The notes: generated by a model from the sequence alone, not told the origin. A stretch of DNA of 64,000 bases from Hypomyces perniciosus (GCA_008477525.1 SPDT01000003.1:62001-126000), one strand, 5' to 3'. Shown: positions 14,279 to 24,469, counted from the first letter of the stretch. Numbers and translations: made by a program.

Positions 14279-14853
14279 TATTAAAATAAAATTATAATAA
14301 ACCTTATAAAGATATACTTAAGCTTTAAAGGATATATTTAATAGTAATCTTATAAAAGTAACTAAAAGTATTTCTTAAGGATTAAATAATTGAATTATAT
14401 TTATTTAAAATAATAATAATAGTTAAAAGCCATAAAATAATAGTATACAGCTATAAAAGTAATTATATAAACAATAGCTTTATCTTTTATAATAGTCCTT
14501 TAACTTAATAATAGGCGTATAGTGGTAGAATTAGATTATAGCTATATTCCTATTTTCTATAAAATCTATTTATATATAAAATTAGCTAAATCGATTTACG
14601 GCTATATAAACACAAAACTATTTTAGTTGGATTTTTTATAATAGCCATTATACCTATTATATTAAGTTTAAAGTAAGTGGGGTAGCTAGTCCTAGCTTAA
14701 TTGTTATTGTTAAAGATAACAGAAATTTCCTAACTTACACTAAAGTTCTGCCAGGAACTTGGTCCTAGTATCAGGCCTAGTTTCTAGGTCTAGCCAGAAT
14801 AGGGAGGTTCCGAATTACATTAAATTCCTTACTTTTAGCCCTCCATTTTAATA
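14279..14853 (-). repeat. Copia-family LTR, inverted
   Basis: The reverse complement matches the LTRs at 101-680 and 10,467-11,042 along their length: GGAGGGCTAAAAGTAAGG at the start, then CCTAGCTTAATTGTTATTG-type and AAATCGATTTACGGC-type blocks on the plus strand. Flanking pentamers (TAACC, ACTTT) do not match, so it is not a simple solo LTR. Its right edge falls exactly inside a chromovirus body, at the point equivalent to 60,890. Confidence 0.75.
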
Positions 14854-17695
14854 ACTTTTATAAACTTATTAATATTAACCTTTAATATCCTTTAAAGGTA
14901 CTTTCTGCTATAGTAATATATAAGGAAATTATAGAAAGCTGTAAAGAATAATATTTATACTACTATAAAGCTACTTTATATTTATAATATATTTATAAAA
15001 GTATCTTTATTTAATTTTAATAGTTAATATACTTTAGATTTTCACTTTTATATATGTTTTATTAACTTTACTTAAGTTAATTTTATATATTAGGTTAATA
15101 AGTCTTTATAAAACTAGATAAATAATATTATAGTAAATATTTAGATATCTATTAAGTTAGGTTATTTATATAGCATTACTGCTATTAGTTTATTAAGTAT
15201 TAGTATATTTAATTTAAGGAGTTATATTAGGTTATATTAATATATATATTGGCAGCTACTAGCTATAGGTATTATTAAGATTCGTATTAAAGGCTTCTTT
15301 AATATTATTTATACTATAGTCTTTAGTTTTTTGCAGTTATTAAGTAAATAAATATAGTAGTATTTTTACTTTAATATAAATATAAGGTTAATATATAAGT
15401 CCCTTTCTCCCTATTAAAGTATTATATCCTTTAATATATTTTTAATATAGGCTTAAAATTTAACTTTCTTTTTAACTTTCTTTTTAATCCTTTTTAATAT
15501 ATTGCTTTATTTCTTGATAGTAATATAAAGTACTGACTTTAAAAGTTTACTTAAAATATTAATATTATATAAAATAGTTATTAAACTAGGAATTGTTAGT
15601 ATAGTATAGGTTTAAGGGCATTAATTTATTAAATAGTATTATAAATTAAAAGTAACTATTAATATAGGCTAGTTAATATTACGATTATATAGTTAGTAAA
15701 CTATATTACTGCTTTACTATTAATTAAAATAAAGCTTTTTAGTTTACGTAATTATATTGTTAGGATTTAAGACCTTTAAAGAAAATACTAGTCTATAAAC
15801 CCTTATATTAAGTAGCTAGTATATAAGGAATAATATTATATAGATAAATAGTAATTTACTATTTATAGTATTTAGAATTAATAGTTTATTATTAATAATA
15901 ATTTAGTGTATTTATAGAGGTATTAAGTTTATAAGTTATTTTAATATTTTATTGCGCTTTTTAATATAATATTATTAAGAAGCTACTTTTTTTTTGCCTT
16001 CCTATATTAAATGTTTTATCTTTATAAATAACTATATTACTAAATGTAATTAACTTTTAAATAAAGCTAGTTTTATTAATATAGTATAGGAATAGGTTTT
16101 TATAGTATAATAGGTTGTTTCTTTATACTAGGAAGTGCTAGTATTGCAAGAATTAAAGAATAGGAACTTATAGTGTTAATATACCTTTTCCTTGGCTTAG
16201 AGTATATACTTTACTTTAAGGCGCTATAGTACTATTGCCTTAATATATTCTATGTTTTAGGAAGCTGCTACTATATCTTTATAGGGTTTATAGTCTTATA
16301 GTATTAGCTTTTTACTTTTTTATATAGTTATTAACTATATATTAACTGCTATAGTAATAGTATAAATTATAAAGTTATTAGTATTCTTTATATTATAAAG
16401 TAAGGGATATAGTATTTAACTATATAGGATTGCCTGCATTCTTTTACTTTAAAGGGTTTAATTTATTTTAAAGTAGGGCTTATTAAACAGTATAGTTATT
16501 ATTTAGCTTTTTAAACTTATAATTACCTTTAAGTTTAATATAGTAGGCCTGATTTTTAAGGTTATTATATACTTTTTAACTAAAAGTTTTCTAAATAAAC
16601 TAATTATTTTTATTTATAGGCTTATTACTTTTATTAGTAAAGGTAGCAGCTATTTTTTTAAATACTTTAAAGTAAAAGGCATTAACCTTTAAAGTATTAA
16701 TTTTACTAGCTTAAGCTGTTAGTTTATAGAATTTAGTAATAAAGTTTTAAAATAGTTTATTTATTATATAGTATATATTAAACTTTTAAATAGTAAATTA
16801 TAAATAGTTAAAAGTTTTATACTATAAGTCTAGGAATTTAATAAAAGTTTTACTATGTTTTTATTTTTATATTATATAATTATCCTTTTTTATTATAATA
16901 TAATTAAATACCTTTAATATTAAATTATAGGTATTATTATCTAGTTAACTATTAATATAAAGAATATATTTATAGGGGGTATTAAAGTATTTAATATTAA
17001 TTATAATATTATATAGTATAATAAAATATTAATTTATATACTTTTATTAATAGGTTTTTATATTTTTATTTTTAATATTAAATTTATTTTTAAGATTATT
17101 AGTGTAATACCTTAAAATATTATTACTTTTACCTTTAATAAACTTATTAATTATATTGCTTTAACTTTAAACTTTATATTAAGTAACCTTTAGGTTTTTA
17201 ATAATAATAATATTTTTAAACTCTTTTTATTTTAAAGCTATATTAAAATTATACTTTTAGTTTTAAAAGTAATTAAAAATAATATTGAAGAACAATTTAA
17301 ATTCCAGTATTAAAAGCTATAAAGTTAAGTTATAATTATTATTATAAGCTTTTAAGATAATATAAATATAAAGCTAGTTATAAAAGTAATTAATAAGTTT
17401 TACTTTTTAATTAAAGTCTTTTTTTATACCTTTTATTTTTGCTTTAATATTTTTAAGTTAAATATAGGCTAAAGAATTAAATATAGGCTAAAGAGTTAGG
17501 CTAAGGTATATTTTTTATTGCAGGGATATAGGCTTTTAGGCTTAAGGTTTTACTATAGTTAAGGATTAGTGAATTTCCTGTAAAATATAGGGCTCTTTAT
17601 AGTATTGTAACTAGGCTATTAGCGACTTTATTGATCTTTTTAGGCAGGGTTAAGGGTTAAGGGTAATAGCGCAGTTATTATAGGAAGGTATAAAC
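14854..17695 (-). mobile_element. RIP-degraded chromovirus (Ty3/gypsy), 5' part, copy A
   Basis: This stretch is colinear with 60,890-63,870 and in the same orientation; the two agree in long blocks and differ mainly by C/T and G/A transitions. On the minus strand it corresponds to the leader and gag side, downstream of the 5' LTR at 17,696-17,857. The pol half is missing because the copia-type LTR at 14,853 interrupts it. Copy A is clearly more AT-rich than its sibling, so it has suffered more RIP. It also lacks about 109 bp that the sibling has between two AGGATTATAT repeats. Confidence 0.85.
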
Positions 17696-17857
17696 TATTG
17701 TAGTATATAGAATAGCAGGTTAAGGTAATATCTTTATTATACCTGAAATAAAGCAAGAAGCTATAAGAATGTGGTTTGAAGGTGTAGGACTAAGTCGTTA
17801 TATAAGGACGCATGTAATACTAATAAGTTACTAGAGGGTAGGTTTAGTGCCGTAATA
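17696..17857 (-). repeat. 162-bp chromovirus LTR, copy A 5' LTR
   Basis: Same length and sequence family as the LTR at 57,204-57,365. Its ends, TATTGTAG and CCGTAATA, are RIP-changed forms of the 8-bp terminal inverted repeat TATCACGG/CCGTGATA seen in that copy. It marks the right border of the AT-rich block. Confidence 0.85.
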
Positions 17858-17986
17858 AAAGTTATATTGCAAATATATATCTTTAAAGAATGCTTTTTAG
17901 CTTAATATATCCGAAATATACTTATCCAGCAATATATAGAAAAGCGACTCTAGTTGCCGTTATATCTATATTTAGACCTTCTAGTT

Positions 17987-18363
17987 TGTCGGGGGTATTC
18001 AATATACCCACCCATACAAGTCTTTTTCATTCATTTTACTTAGTTACTAATACTTTCTAGCTTACATCTTAGCTCGGGACTAAGGTCCGCTATCCTATAT
18101 AAGGCGGCCTTATGTTTTAGATAGAGAATCATCGTTTATTCCCGTCTATCCTGACCTACCCTTTACGTTCCTTGGTCATTGCGTGACGTTAGAGGTCATG
18201 ACCCGAGGCCGTACGCTTGTTATTGCTATGATCGAATAGTCCCTCAGACGAGTAAGGGCCCCAATTGCAGCTTCGTGGTCCTATCAGCCGCGCAAGGCGC
18301 GTCCGATATACTGTTGAGGAAGGTTGTAGGGTTGGGTGTGTTGTGTGTGTGTTTTCCTCCTCA
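17987..18363 (+). repeat. Probable LTR plus leader fragment of a retroelement
   Basis: Sequence of ordinary base composition with no coding potential. It starts TGTCGGGGGTATTC, carries a TATA-like TATATAAGG at about 18,095, and could end CCCCAATTGCA at about 18,269, giving TG...CA ends. TCGTGGTCCTATCAGCC follows and resembles a primer-binding region. The sequence then runs directly into the broken 3' side of the GMC pseudogene. No target duplication was found. The call is tentative. Confidence 0.35.
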
Positions 18364-19197
18364 TCAAACTAGATTAATTTTCCACACCAAAGTCCCGGTT
18401 AACTCGACTAAGTTAGTGCGTTTCCTTACTTCTTCGCTAAAGTACGCAGTAGCTGCGTAGCTGCGCGTCTTAGTAATAGGGTCAATTGTCGCTAGATTCT
18501 GGAAAGCACCCACAATGATTGCAGATGCGGGATCATCATCGGTTGGTCCGAAGCCCCATTGAGTCAATGAGTCCATCCATGTCAAATTAAAAGTTCCGGT
18601 GCCCCCACTATACGAGACGTGCAATGGTCCAAAGCCAGCTGTAGAGCCATCATAGCCCCCGACTGTAATGGGAAAGATGTCACGGTTCTCAGGTGATATC
18701 GGGTATCGCGTCGCAGCCGTCTGATAGTATGGTGCAAGGTCAGCCCAGGACCAGCCACTGTTTCCAAGCTGGCCCCAGAGATCAATATTTGCGCGTGATG
18801 GATAAAGGGCAGCCATGAAGTTGATAGCAGAGCAAGACCCTTGCCTCGGGCAAGTCATTGCGGGCGGCTATTCACGTTGGTCTAGTGCAATCAGTTAGCT
18901 TTTGTCCCTTCAAGAAATATAATAGATACGGTATGAAAGCCATGAGTTGTGGCAAGTGGGTGAATCACTCACCTGAGGGACCGACTGGAATTTCCAGTCG
19001 TATTTGTCATTGCCATGCAAAGATGCCAAGAAACCAGGCGTCAACACTGAAGGATCATCACAATAGTCTGCGCCAGCCTCAACAACCAAGACGCTTACGG
19101 CGGGATCCTCGAAAAGGAAAGACGCAACGACTAGGCCGGATATGCCACTACCCACTATAATGTAGTCAAAGGTCTCACCGTCTTTAACAGTTGTCAT
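18364..19197 (-). pseudogene. GMC-family FAD oxidoreductase pseudogene, 3'-truncated
   Basis: GMC oxidoreductases (glucose/choline/aryl-alcohol type) oxidise alcohols using FAD. Exon 1 starts at the ATG at 19,197 and reads the FAD-binding Rossmann motif (DYIIVGSGISGLV, then VLVVEAG). An intron of about 91 bp with GTGAGT donor, CTAACT-like branch site and CACTAG acceptor spans 18,882-18,972. Exon 2 reads TNVNSRPQ and then shifts frame before MTCPR; the Gly-rich stretch that follows in this family is partly lost. It continues as SAINFMAALYPSRANIDLWGQLGNSGWSW and TRSYAATAYFSEEVRKRT before stopping at 18,364. A normal protein is about 550-650 residues; about 250 remain, and the C-terminal substrate domain with its catalytic His is absent. 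The decay is by indels, unlike the transition-type damage of the neighbouring repeats. Confidence 0.85.
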
Positions 19198-20698
19198 GAT
19201 TTGATTGTTAATGAGAATTATATAGGTTGTGTTTCTTGGGATGATTGGAGCATACACACATTTCAAGAGCAACTAGAACGCAATGAAGCATTTACATAAA
19301 TATTACTCAACGCACACGTCCGTCAGACTACTGAAAAGTCACCGTATTCCAAGCACACTGAACGATCTATGATTCATACGTCAGTCAACAGGTCCCAGTT
19401 GCTTACGATTGATGACAGATATTTTGCCCAAGATAGCCCCAGTCGTTGCCATAAAAAGATAAGGTGACGGAACCTGCAATGCTGCAGTAGTGCTGACAAT
19501 AACGGGTAGTTAGTAGTCCCCGGGTCACTTCCGCGTAAACTCTATAGGTAAATCCGCGTGTGGCGGGTTTCTAGATACATGGCCTTGTAATTCCATGTGG
19601 GTCTCCAGTAATCTTGAGTTGGTAGCTTACAACTTCACGTACGTGGCAAAGTGCACAAAAGTGCCGAGACTAAGTCTCAATAATCAATAGCGTAGCTATG
19701 GGTCAGTAAGCCAAGCAAGCTTTGCAAAAATCGCTATAATAACTAAATGCTCACCGGCCATACTCCATGAAAAAGCCTAGGCTTAACTATAATATCGCTA
19801 TTCCGTATAGGAACAATAATAAGCACTACTAGTTATACCCTTCTTACTCATTTAACTTATAGTAGCTTGTGTCAGGCCCAGCTAAATACTTTATATTACC
19901 TTATTCCCTGAATATTTTGCCAATAGTTAAAATTAAAGGGTTAGCGAATCGACTGCGCCTAGCCCACTAAGCTAAGGTTGGATTAGGCAATATACTATAT
20001 TATGAATCCATACTATATTACATGAATCCTTCGCGCCTCTTTAACTCGCTGACAGGAGTAGAGCTAGAAGACTATGCCCTTAAAGGCGATAAAATACGAT
20101 GTAGGGGAGTTTATGTATTTCTTGGTTATACTGTAGTTTAGTCCTAGCATAATATATCCTTTTGCTTTATTGGGATTAGTGGCGTTTATACTATAGGACG
20201 TTAATGGAATATTATTATTATTATTATCGGTAGCTGAACTTGGAAGCAAACTACTTATATAAAGCACTAAATTAATATAATAGATACCTATAAATAATTA
20301 CATTATAATAGTTAAAGCTTTTTTATTAATAGAGAAAGGTATATAACTATAGGTTATATAGTAAAGCATTTAGGATATAGTGTTGTTAAAAGGAGCGCTT
20401 AGAGAGTATAGGATAAGCAGTGTTACTAAATATAATAGTTCTCCCAATTAAGTAATATCCTATTGCTTTGACTTGAGGTAAGGCCAGTCTATTACATTTC
20501 AATATACTTACAAAAAGATTACACTTAATGCCTTTACACTAGCTTTGCGTAAGTCCTTGGACCAACGGCTATATGGGTAACAAGCTGCCACAGACCTTGA
20601 CTGTTTTGATCAACAAGGGTGCGTCTTCCTAGCTTACCAACCATCTACATTTAATGGATATATACCGCCGGATTAGGTTAGCTAGTATTCCGTTGGAC
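19198..20698. other. Intergenic stretch, partly AT-rich
   Basis: 19,198-19,700 is the former upstream region of the GMC gene. 19,700-20,460 is AT-rich with a TATTATTATTATTATTAT run near 20,210. 20,460-20,698 is normal composition and is the upstream region of the secreted-protein gene. A 67-residue minus-strand reading frame at 20,064-20,267 has low-complexity composition and no features of a gene. No RNA gene was recognised. Confidence 0.5.
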
Positions 20699-20706
20699 TA
20701 TATAAG
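20699..20706 (+). promoter_or_regulatory. TATA box of the small secreted protein gene
   Basis: TATATAAG lies 143 bp upstream of the ATG at 20,849, followed by a C/T-rich stretch where transcription could begin. Spacing and sequence fit a fungal core promoter, although the motif alone is weak evidence. Confidence 0.45.
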
Positions 20707-20848
20707 ACATTCCAGCCTTCACTCTATGCTCTCGACGAACATGACATTTCCAACCTACTTCTGAGATTGTGTGTAGTCTGAAAGCAGTTCAACTATCCAA
20801 ACCCAACTCATTGAAATTAGTTACACCTTGTTACTCCTATCTGTCAAG

Positions 20849-21280
20849 ATGCGTGCCACGCCCGCAGCGATAAGCATATTCATGCTCTCCCTACTCAGCC
20901 CTGCGGCTGCTGACTTCCACCTTGCATCGTCGTTTATATTGTCTTGGTGGACCGACTACACAAGCGAAGCGCTGGTCTATCTACCGTCGAATCAATATAA
21001 CTGCGACTGGCTTAAAACCGCGGGTCATGGGAAAGGGGATATCGTGGTCGATGGTACTCAGTGGCCTTCGTCCTTCACTTCCCGTGTCCCAATTTGTGGT
21101 GAGCGCTCGCTCAAATTTCAGCAGAATGGTGGCGGCGGGTTTGACCTGATTCAAACGAATGGCGAGAATGTGGGTAATTGCGCTCGCAACTTCGGAGGGA
21201 ATGGCTTCAAATGCAATGGGGCTGGTTATACATACGATTTATCTGAACACTACGTTTGCTACTCGTATCTTTGCAAGTAG
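20849..21280 (+). CDS. Small secreted cysteine-containing protein, unknown function
   Basis: A 143-residue protein from a single exon. The ATG at 20,849 has A at -3 (CAAGATGC), and an N-terminal signal peptide follows (MRATPAAISIFMLSLLSPAAA, predicted cleavage before DFHLASS), so the product is probably exported. The mature part, about 122 residues, contains six cysteines (NC at ~58, IC at ~89, NC, KC, VC, LC near the end), enough for three disulfides. It is rich in Gly, Asn and Tyr and ends YVCYSYLCK. The C-terminal CYSYLC pattern recalls a group of uncharacterised ascomycete secreted proteins, but this is memory and not a search. No domain is recognised. It lies in a gene-poor island bounded by RIPed repeats, a common setting for host-interaction proteins; this is context only. 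It is the only non-transposon gene in the window that looks intact. Confidence 0.75.
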   Translation: MRATPAAISIFMLSLLSPAAADFHLASSFILSWWTDYTSEALVYLPSNQYNCDWLKTAGHGKGDIVVDGTQWPSSFTSRVPICGERSLKFQQNGGGGFDLIQTNGENVGNCARNFGGNGFKCNGAGYTYDLSEHYVCYSYLCK

Positions 21281-21387
21281 TGGTTTTAACATGTTATCAG
21301 TATTTTCCAGGATAATCGTGGGCATTTAAGGATCGGGAATGAGGGGGACATTTGTACTTGGTGAAAATAACAAAAGGTTTACCACAC
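21281..21387. other. 3' flank of the secreted-protein gene
   Basis: Short spacer, presumably the 3' UTR. No clear polyadenylation signal was identified. Confidence 0.4.
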
Positions 21388-21598
21388 TGTCACAACCCGA
21401 CCAAGTCGAGGACCGGTCCCGTGACGAGACGGAATAACCTCAGCAAGGACAGCCAATCAAATGTAGGATCACTTCTGGGAGGTGATCCTAACATTACCAC
21501 GATCACAGCGATTCAAGTCATCCTCTATACTTCTATCATGTACCCTTCTTGTATATAGGATTGGATAAGTCACGATCCTTAGTATAGTTATTTAGACA
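21388..21598 (+). repeat. Possible solo LTR or small transposon remnant
   Basis: A 211-bp non-coding segment beginning TGTCACAACCCGACC and ending TTATTTAGACA; extended slightly, the ends are ACTGTC and GACAGT. It contains a perfect 9-bp hairpin (21,464-21,490). Its right edge coincides with the point where the SDR pseudogene loses its reading frame, which suggests it broke that gene. No matching target duplication is visible, so the nature of the element is uncertain. Confidence 0.35.
21464..21490. repeat. Perfect 9-bp hairpin
   Basis: TAGGATCAC at 21,464-21,472 pairs with GTGATCCTA at 21,482-21,490 across a 9-nt loop. It lies inside the proposed mobile-element remnant. Function unknown. Confidence 0.6.
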
Positions 21599-22311
21599 GT
21601 CATTGACAACTTGCATTCACCAGAACCTCCAGTTCTACTGAATCGTGACAACACGTTCAGGTCGACAAGGTCACGCATATCAACAACGCCTAATAAAAGC
21701 TGCGGACACAATGGCATTTGACTGCCTATTATAAGCTTGATTACCCCCACTGAGGGGGAGAGGTCTGTACTCAAGATTGGGCCATATACACTAGTCGGGT
21801 TTAGAACCGTGAGTTCGAGGCTGCCGCCTTCCCGCTTCACAAAGTCCCAATCCGCTCTCTCCGCCAGACCATTGTTCTTGTGGTACGTCGGTACGGATAT
21901 TTGGCCATCTAGTACGGACCAGTGTTCCTCGGTGAACACGGGTCGCTCTTTGTATCCATATTCCACGGCCGAGAATGAAGATATAATGACCACACGTCGT
22001 GCGTGAACTTGAGCACACACCATGTACCGTCCACTGCCGGACGAATAAACCCCTCTTTGTCAGTTGGCGACCCCCCGGGCACCGGAGATACAATGTGATG
22101 GACGTACGAGCAGCCCTGCAGGGCCTCTGCCCAGCCGTTGTCCTTAGTGAGGCCGGCCATGAAGAACGAAAAATCATCTTGATTGTTCTGTCTCCCGAGG
22201 GGCATTGCGAATTGTGGTATGCACGGTGTGACCAGAGGCCAGGGGTTGCATGACTTAGGGGGAACCGATTAAACCAGAGCCCCCGGTTGCTAGAACGCAC
22301 GGTGGCATCAT
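21597..22311 (-). pseudogene. Extended SDR (dihydroflavonol/cinnamoyl-CoA reductase-like) pseudogene
   Basis: Extended short-chain dehydrogenases reduce or epimerise substrates with NAD(P)H. From the ATG at 22,311 (or 22,308) the minus strand reads MMPPCVLATGGSGLIG, which contains the TGGxGxIG dinucleotide-binding motif. It breaks at once, resumes in another frame (FFMAGLTKDNGWAEALQGC, then IRPAVDGT), and shifts again near 22,010 into RRVVIISSFSAVEYGYKERPVF. The active-site segment reads TYHKNNGLAERADW: the tyrosine remains, but the lysine expected four residues later is asparagine. NPTSVYGP and GVVDMRDLVDL follow. About 240 of a usual ~340 residues remain, and the gene ends at the edge of the putative element at 21,598. 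At least two frameshifts plus the lost catalytic lysine make it non-functional. Confidence 0.85.
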
Positions 22312-22380
22312 GACACTCATCATGTTAAGAGAAGTAAATTATCATACATGTTAAGCGAAAATTACATAATCTACGCGAAC
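22312..22380. other. Former upstream region of the SDR gene, cut by the LINE
   Basis: Short AT-moderate stretch between the SDR start and the LINE target duplication. The LINE inserted within roughly 70 bp of the SDR start codon, in the promoter. Confidence 0.5.
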
Positions 22381-22395
22381 ACCAGCTCTTATTAC
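22381..22395. repeat. 15-bp target-site duplication, left, of the LINE
   Basis: ACCAGCTCTTATTAC here is repeated exactly at 28,312-28,326, on the other side of the LINE. A duplication of this length is typical of target-primed reverse transcription. Confidence 0.9.
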
Positions 22396-22528
22396 AGCTT
22401 CCCTCCTACATCTACAGGTACCCCTACCTTTGGGTGCCTACTCACAGTAAACATCACCACCTCTTGACTAGCTACCAAGAAAACACCCTCAAATTCCCCC
22501 CTCGCCCTTCCTGGGCCCCTTGAGCAAG

Positions 22529-24469
22529 ATGGCAACCGCCTCTATCCTCTCGGACGCCCAACCCAACCAAATCACCACCGCCGCCGGGCTGGCAACGAAC
22601 CCCCAAGACCAGAGAGAGGCCACCCCAGCTCTCCCGGGCATCGCGAACCCGTTCGCACTGCCCATCACACCCAAGAAGCGCCCGATCAAAGAAGTCCGCT
22701 TCAGAAACGCCAAAGCCCCAAGAATCGACTTCGGCAACGAAACCCCCAAACCCGGCCCCAAGGGAACAGCCAGTCTACACAAACCCCTCGACGTATCTCT
22801 CTACAGCCGCCTGGCAGAGCAGTGCGCAGAAGAAGAGGAAATCAGGAACGCCCGCAGGGAAGTACTGCTAGGCACCTCTGAAGCCGTTGACGTCTACTTC
22901 GCTACACTCGAAGGGAAACATCACAGAGCCGCCGCTTTACAGATCGCAAAAGCTCTACAGAAATCTCTCGTTAACTTCACTGCTACCCAGCATTACAACC
23001 TGGGGGGCATCCTAACCCCCGAGGAATCAGGCACTGACGACGACGATGCCCAACGTCCCAAAGCCACAAGGAAGCAAGCCCCCATTGGCCCACGCAACCC
23101 CACAAGCCCCACCCCATCGGACAAGGACGGCCCGCTCCCACCCACTAGCAAGCCGGGCAAGGGCCCTACGGCATCCTATGCCGAGGCGGTCAAGCGAGGC
23201 ACACAACCTACTAAAATCCCCCCCCCCCTCGCAACAACCAAACAAAAGGAAAAGACAACGAAAAACATCAGAGACAACTCAAAGAAAACCCCCAACAAGG
23301 ACGCTGGCTCTAGAGCCCCTGACGACAGGATCTTCCTCCGGGTCCCCCCAGACCATGTCTGGAGAAAGAACACCGCCGTCGGGGCCAAGAGCAGCGTCAT
23401 CAAGTTCTGCAGACTCGACTATACAGACATCACATATATACAAGAGGTACGTACAGGCTTTGCCATCCGAACCAAAGACCAAAATTCCCGCAACAAACTC
23501 CTCTTCTTCAAAGCAGAATTCGCCAAAGAAGGGATGAAACTGGAGGAAGCGGAAAGTTGGCAAACTTTTATAGTGCAAGGAGTCCCCCGTTACTTCACCG
23601 ACACTGAAGGGACCCACCCCACCGACCCCTTGGTCGCCACGGAAGCGCAACTCCGGGCTAAGTCCGGCGCCCCCCCCGCCAGATGCAAACCATCACAGCA
23701 CGGGGAAGACATCAACTCCCGAAACTGGATCATCTCGTTCAGGGACAAGGTCGAACCTGGCTTCAGACTGTTCGGATGCTCCGCCCCTGCGAAACGGCTG
23801 ATCTCGAAGGCACAGATCACTCAGTGCGACCGCTGCCTGGGCTTCCACGACCCCAGGGCTTGCAACCGCACGGAACGCTGCAAGAAGTGCGGCAGGTCGT
23901 CGCACGGAGAGTGCACAAACCCCGAGCAGTGTGCCAACTGCAATGGACCTCACTCGTCCACGGCGTTGAACTGCGCGGCACGTCCGAAACGCAAAGACGG
24001 CAGGATCGAACGGCCTACTAAGGACCAACTCCAGGCCATCCGGAAACTTGGGACGACCGAGTTTGTCAAGACACACCCGAACACCAGCACAGACAGACCC
24101 AGAGTAATCCTCCAGAGGACGACCCAGGATGAAGACACCCACACCCGTGCCCACTCCGCAGGAGCCGCGGGAGCAACATGGGACCTGCACACAGAGGGCA
24201 CCCCCACCCCGGCCCCTCAAGGCCAGGACGAGAGGCCCGCCGCAAACAACGGCGAAGGCAAGTCAGTCCCTTCCGCCCTGGCAAGGAGCTCCTTCGCACC
24301 CCGACCCATGGGCCCCGCAAACCCCCATCCAAGCCAGACTCCCGCCCCATCGCGGCCAGTACCAGGAGTCTCGACGGAGTCCCCCATTTGCGTCCCATCG
24401 GACGCCCCGTCCCCACCAGAGTCGGCCATTCAGGTCGCCGACGACGACACTGACATGGACACTGAATGA
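22529..24469 (+). CDS. LINE ORF1: gag-like nucleic-acid-binding protein with CCHC knuckles
   Basis: 646 residues from the ATG at 22,529, the first ATG in this frame. ORF1 proteins of Tad1-type LINEs bind the element RNA and form the ribonucleoprotein used in retrotransposition. Residues ~1-250 are basic and Pro/Lys-rich, probably disordered. Residues ~265-420 form a more structured segment (FLRVPPDHVW, then WQTFIVQGVPRYF) that matches the conserved middle of such proteins. Three zinc-knuckle units lie at ~432-482: CDRCLGFHDPRAC, CKKCGRSSHGEC and CANCNGPHSSTALNC. The C-terminal ~150 residues are Pro/Ala-rich and end in an acidic tail (DDDTDMDTE). Its stop codon overlaps the ORF2 start in ATGA, so ORF2 is probably translated by termination-reinitiation. 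No internal stop or frameshift was seen. Confidence 0.92.
   Translation: MATASILSDAQPNQITTAAGLATNPQDQREATPALPGIANPFALPITPKKRPIKEVRFRNAKAPRIDFGNETPKPGPKGTASLHKPLDVSLYSRLAEQCAEEEEIRNARREVLLGTSEAVDVYFATLEGKHHRAAALQIAKALQKSLVNFTATQHYNLGGILTPEESGTDDDDAQRPKATRKQAPIGPRNPTSPTPSDKDGPLPPTSKPGKGPTASYAEAVKRGTQPTKIPPPLATTKQKEKTTKNIRDNSKKTPNKDAGSRAPDDRIFLRVPPDHVWRKNTAVGAKSSVIKFCRLDYTDITYIQEVRTGFAIRTKDQNSRNKLLFFKAEFAKEGMKLEEAESWQTFIVQGVPRYFTDTEGTHPTDPLVATEAQLRAKSGAPPARCKPSQHGEDINSRNWIISFRDKVEPGFRLFGCSAPAKRLISKAQITQCDRCLGFHDPRACNRTERCKKCGRSSHGECTNPEQCANCNGPHSSTALNCAARPKRKDGRIERPTKDQLQAIRKLGTTEFVKTHPNTSTDRPRVILQRTTQDEDTHTRAHSAGAAGATWDLHTEGTPTPAPQGQDERPAANNGEGKSVPSALARSSFAPRPMGPANPHPSQTPAPSRPVPGVSTESPICVPSDAPSPPESAIQVADDDTDMDTE

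Noticed and set aside
18179..18460. 93-residue plus-strand open frame
   Set aside because: It spans the junction of the LTR-like fragment and the GMC pseudogene, so it is an accidental frame.
19935..19975. Possible tRNA-like segment
   Set aside because: A few bases recall a tRNA arm, but no cloverleaf with acceptor and T arms can be drawn.
20064..20267. 67-residue minus-strand open frame
   Set aside because: Low-complexity Asn/Ile/Ser composition in AT-rich sequence, with no promoter or domain.
21352..21558. 68-residue plus-strand open frame
   Set aside because: It lies within the proposed LTR/MITE remnant and has no protein-like features.
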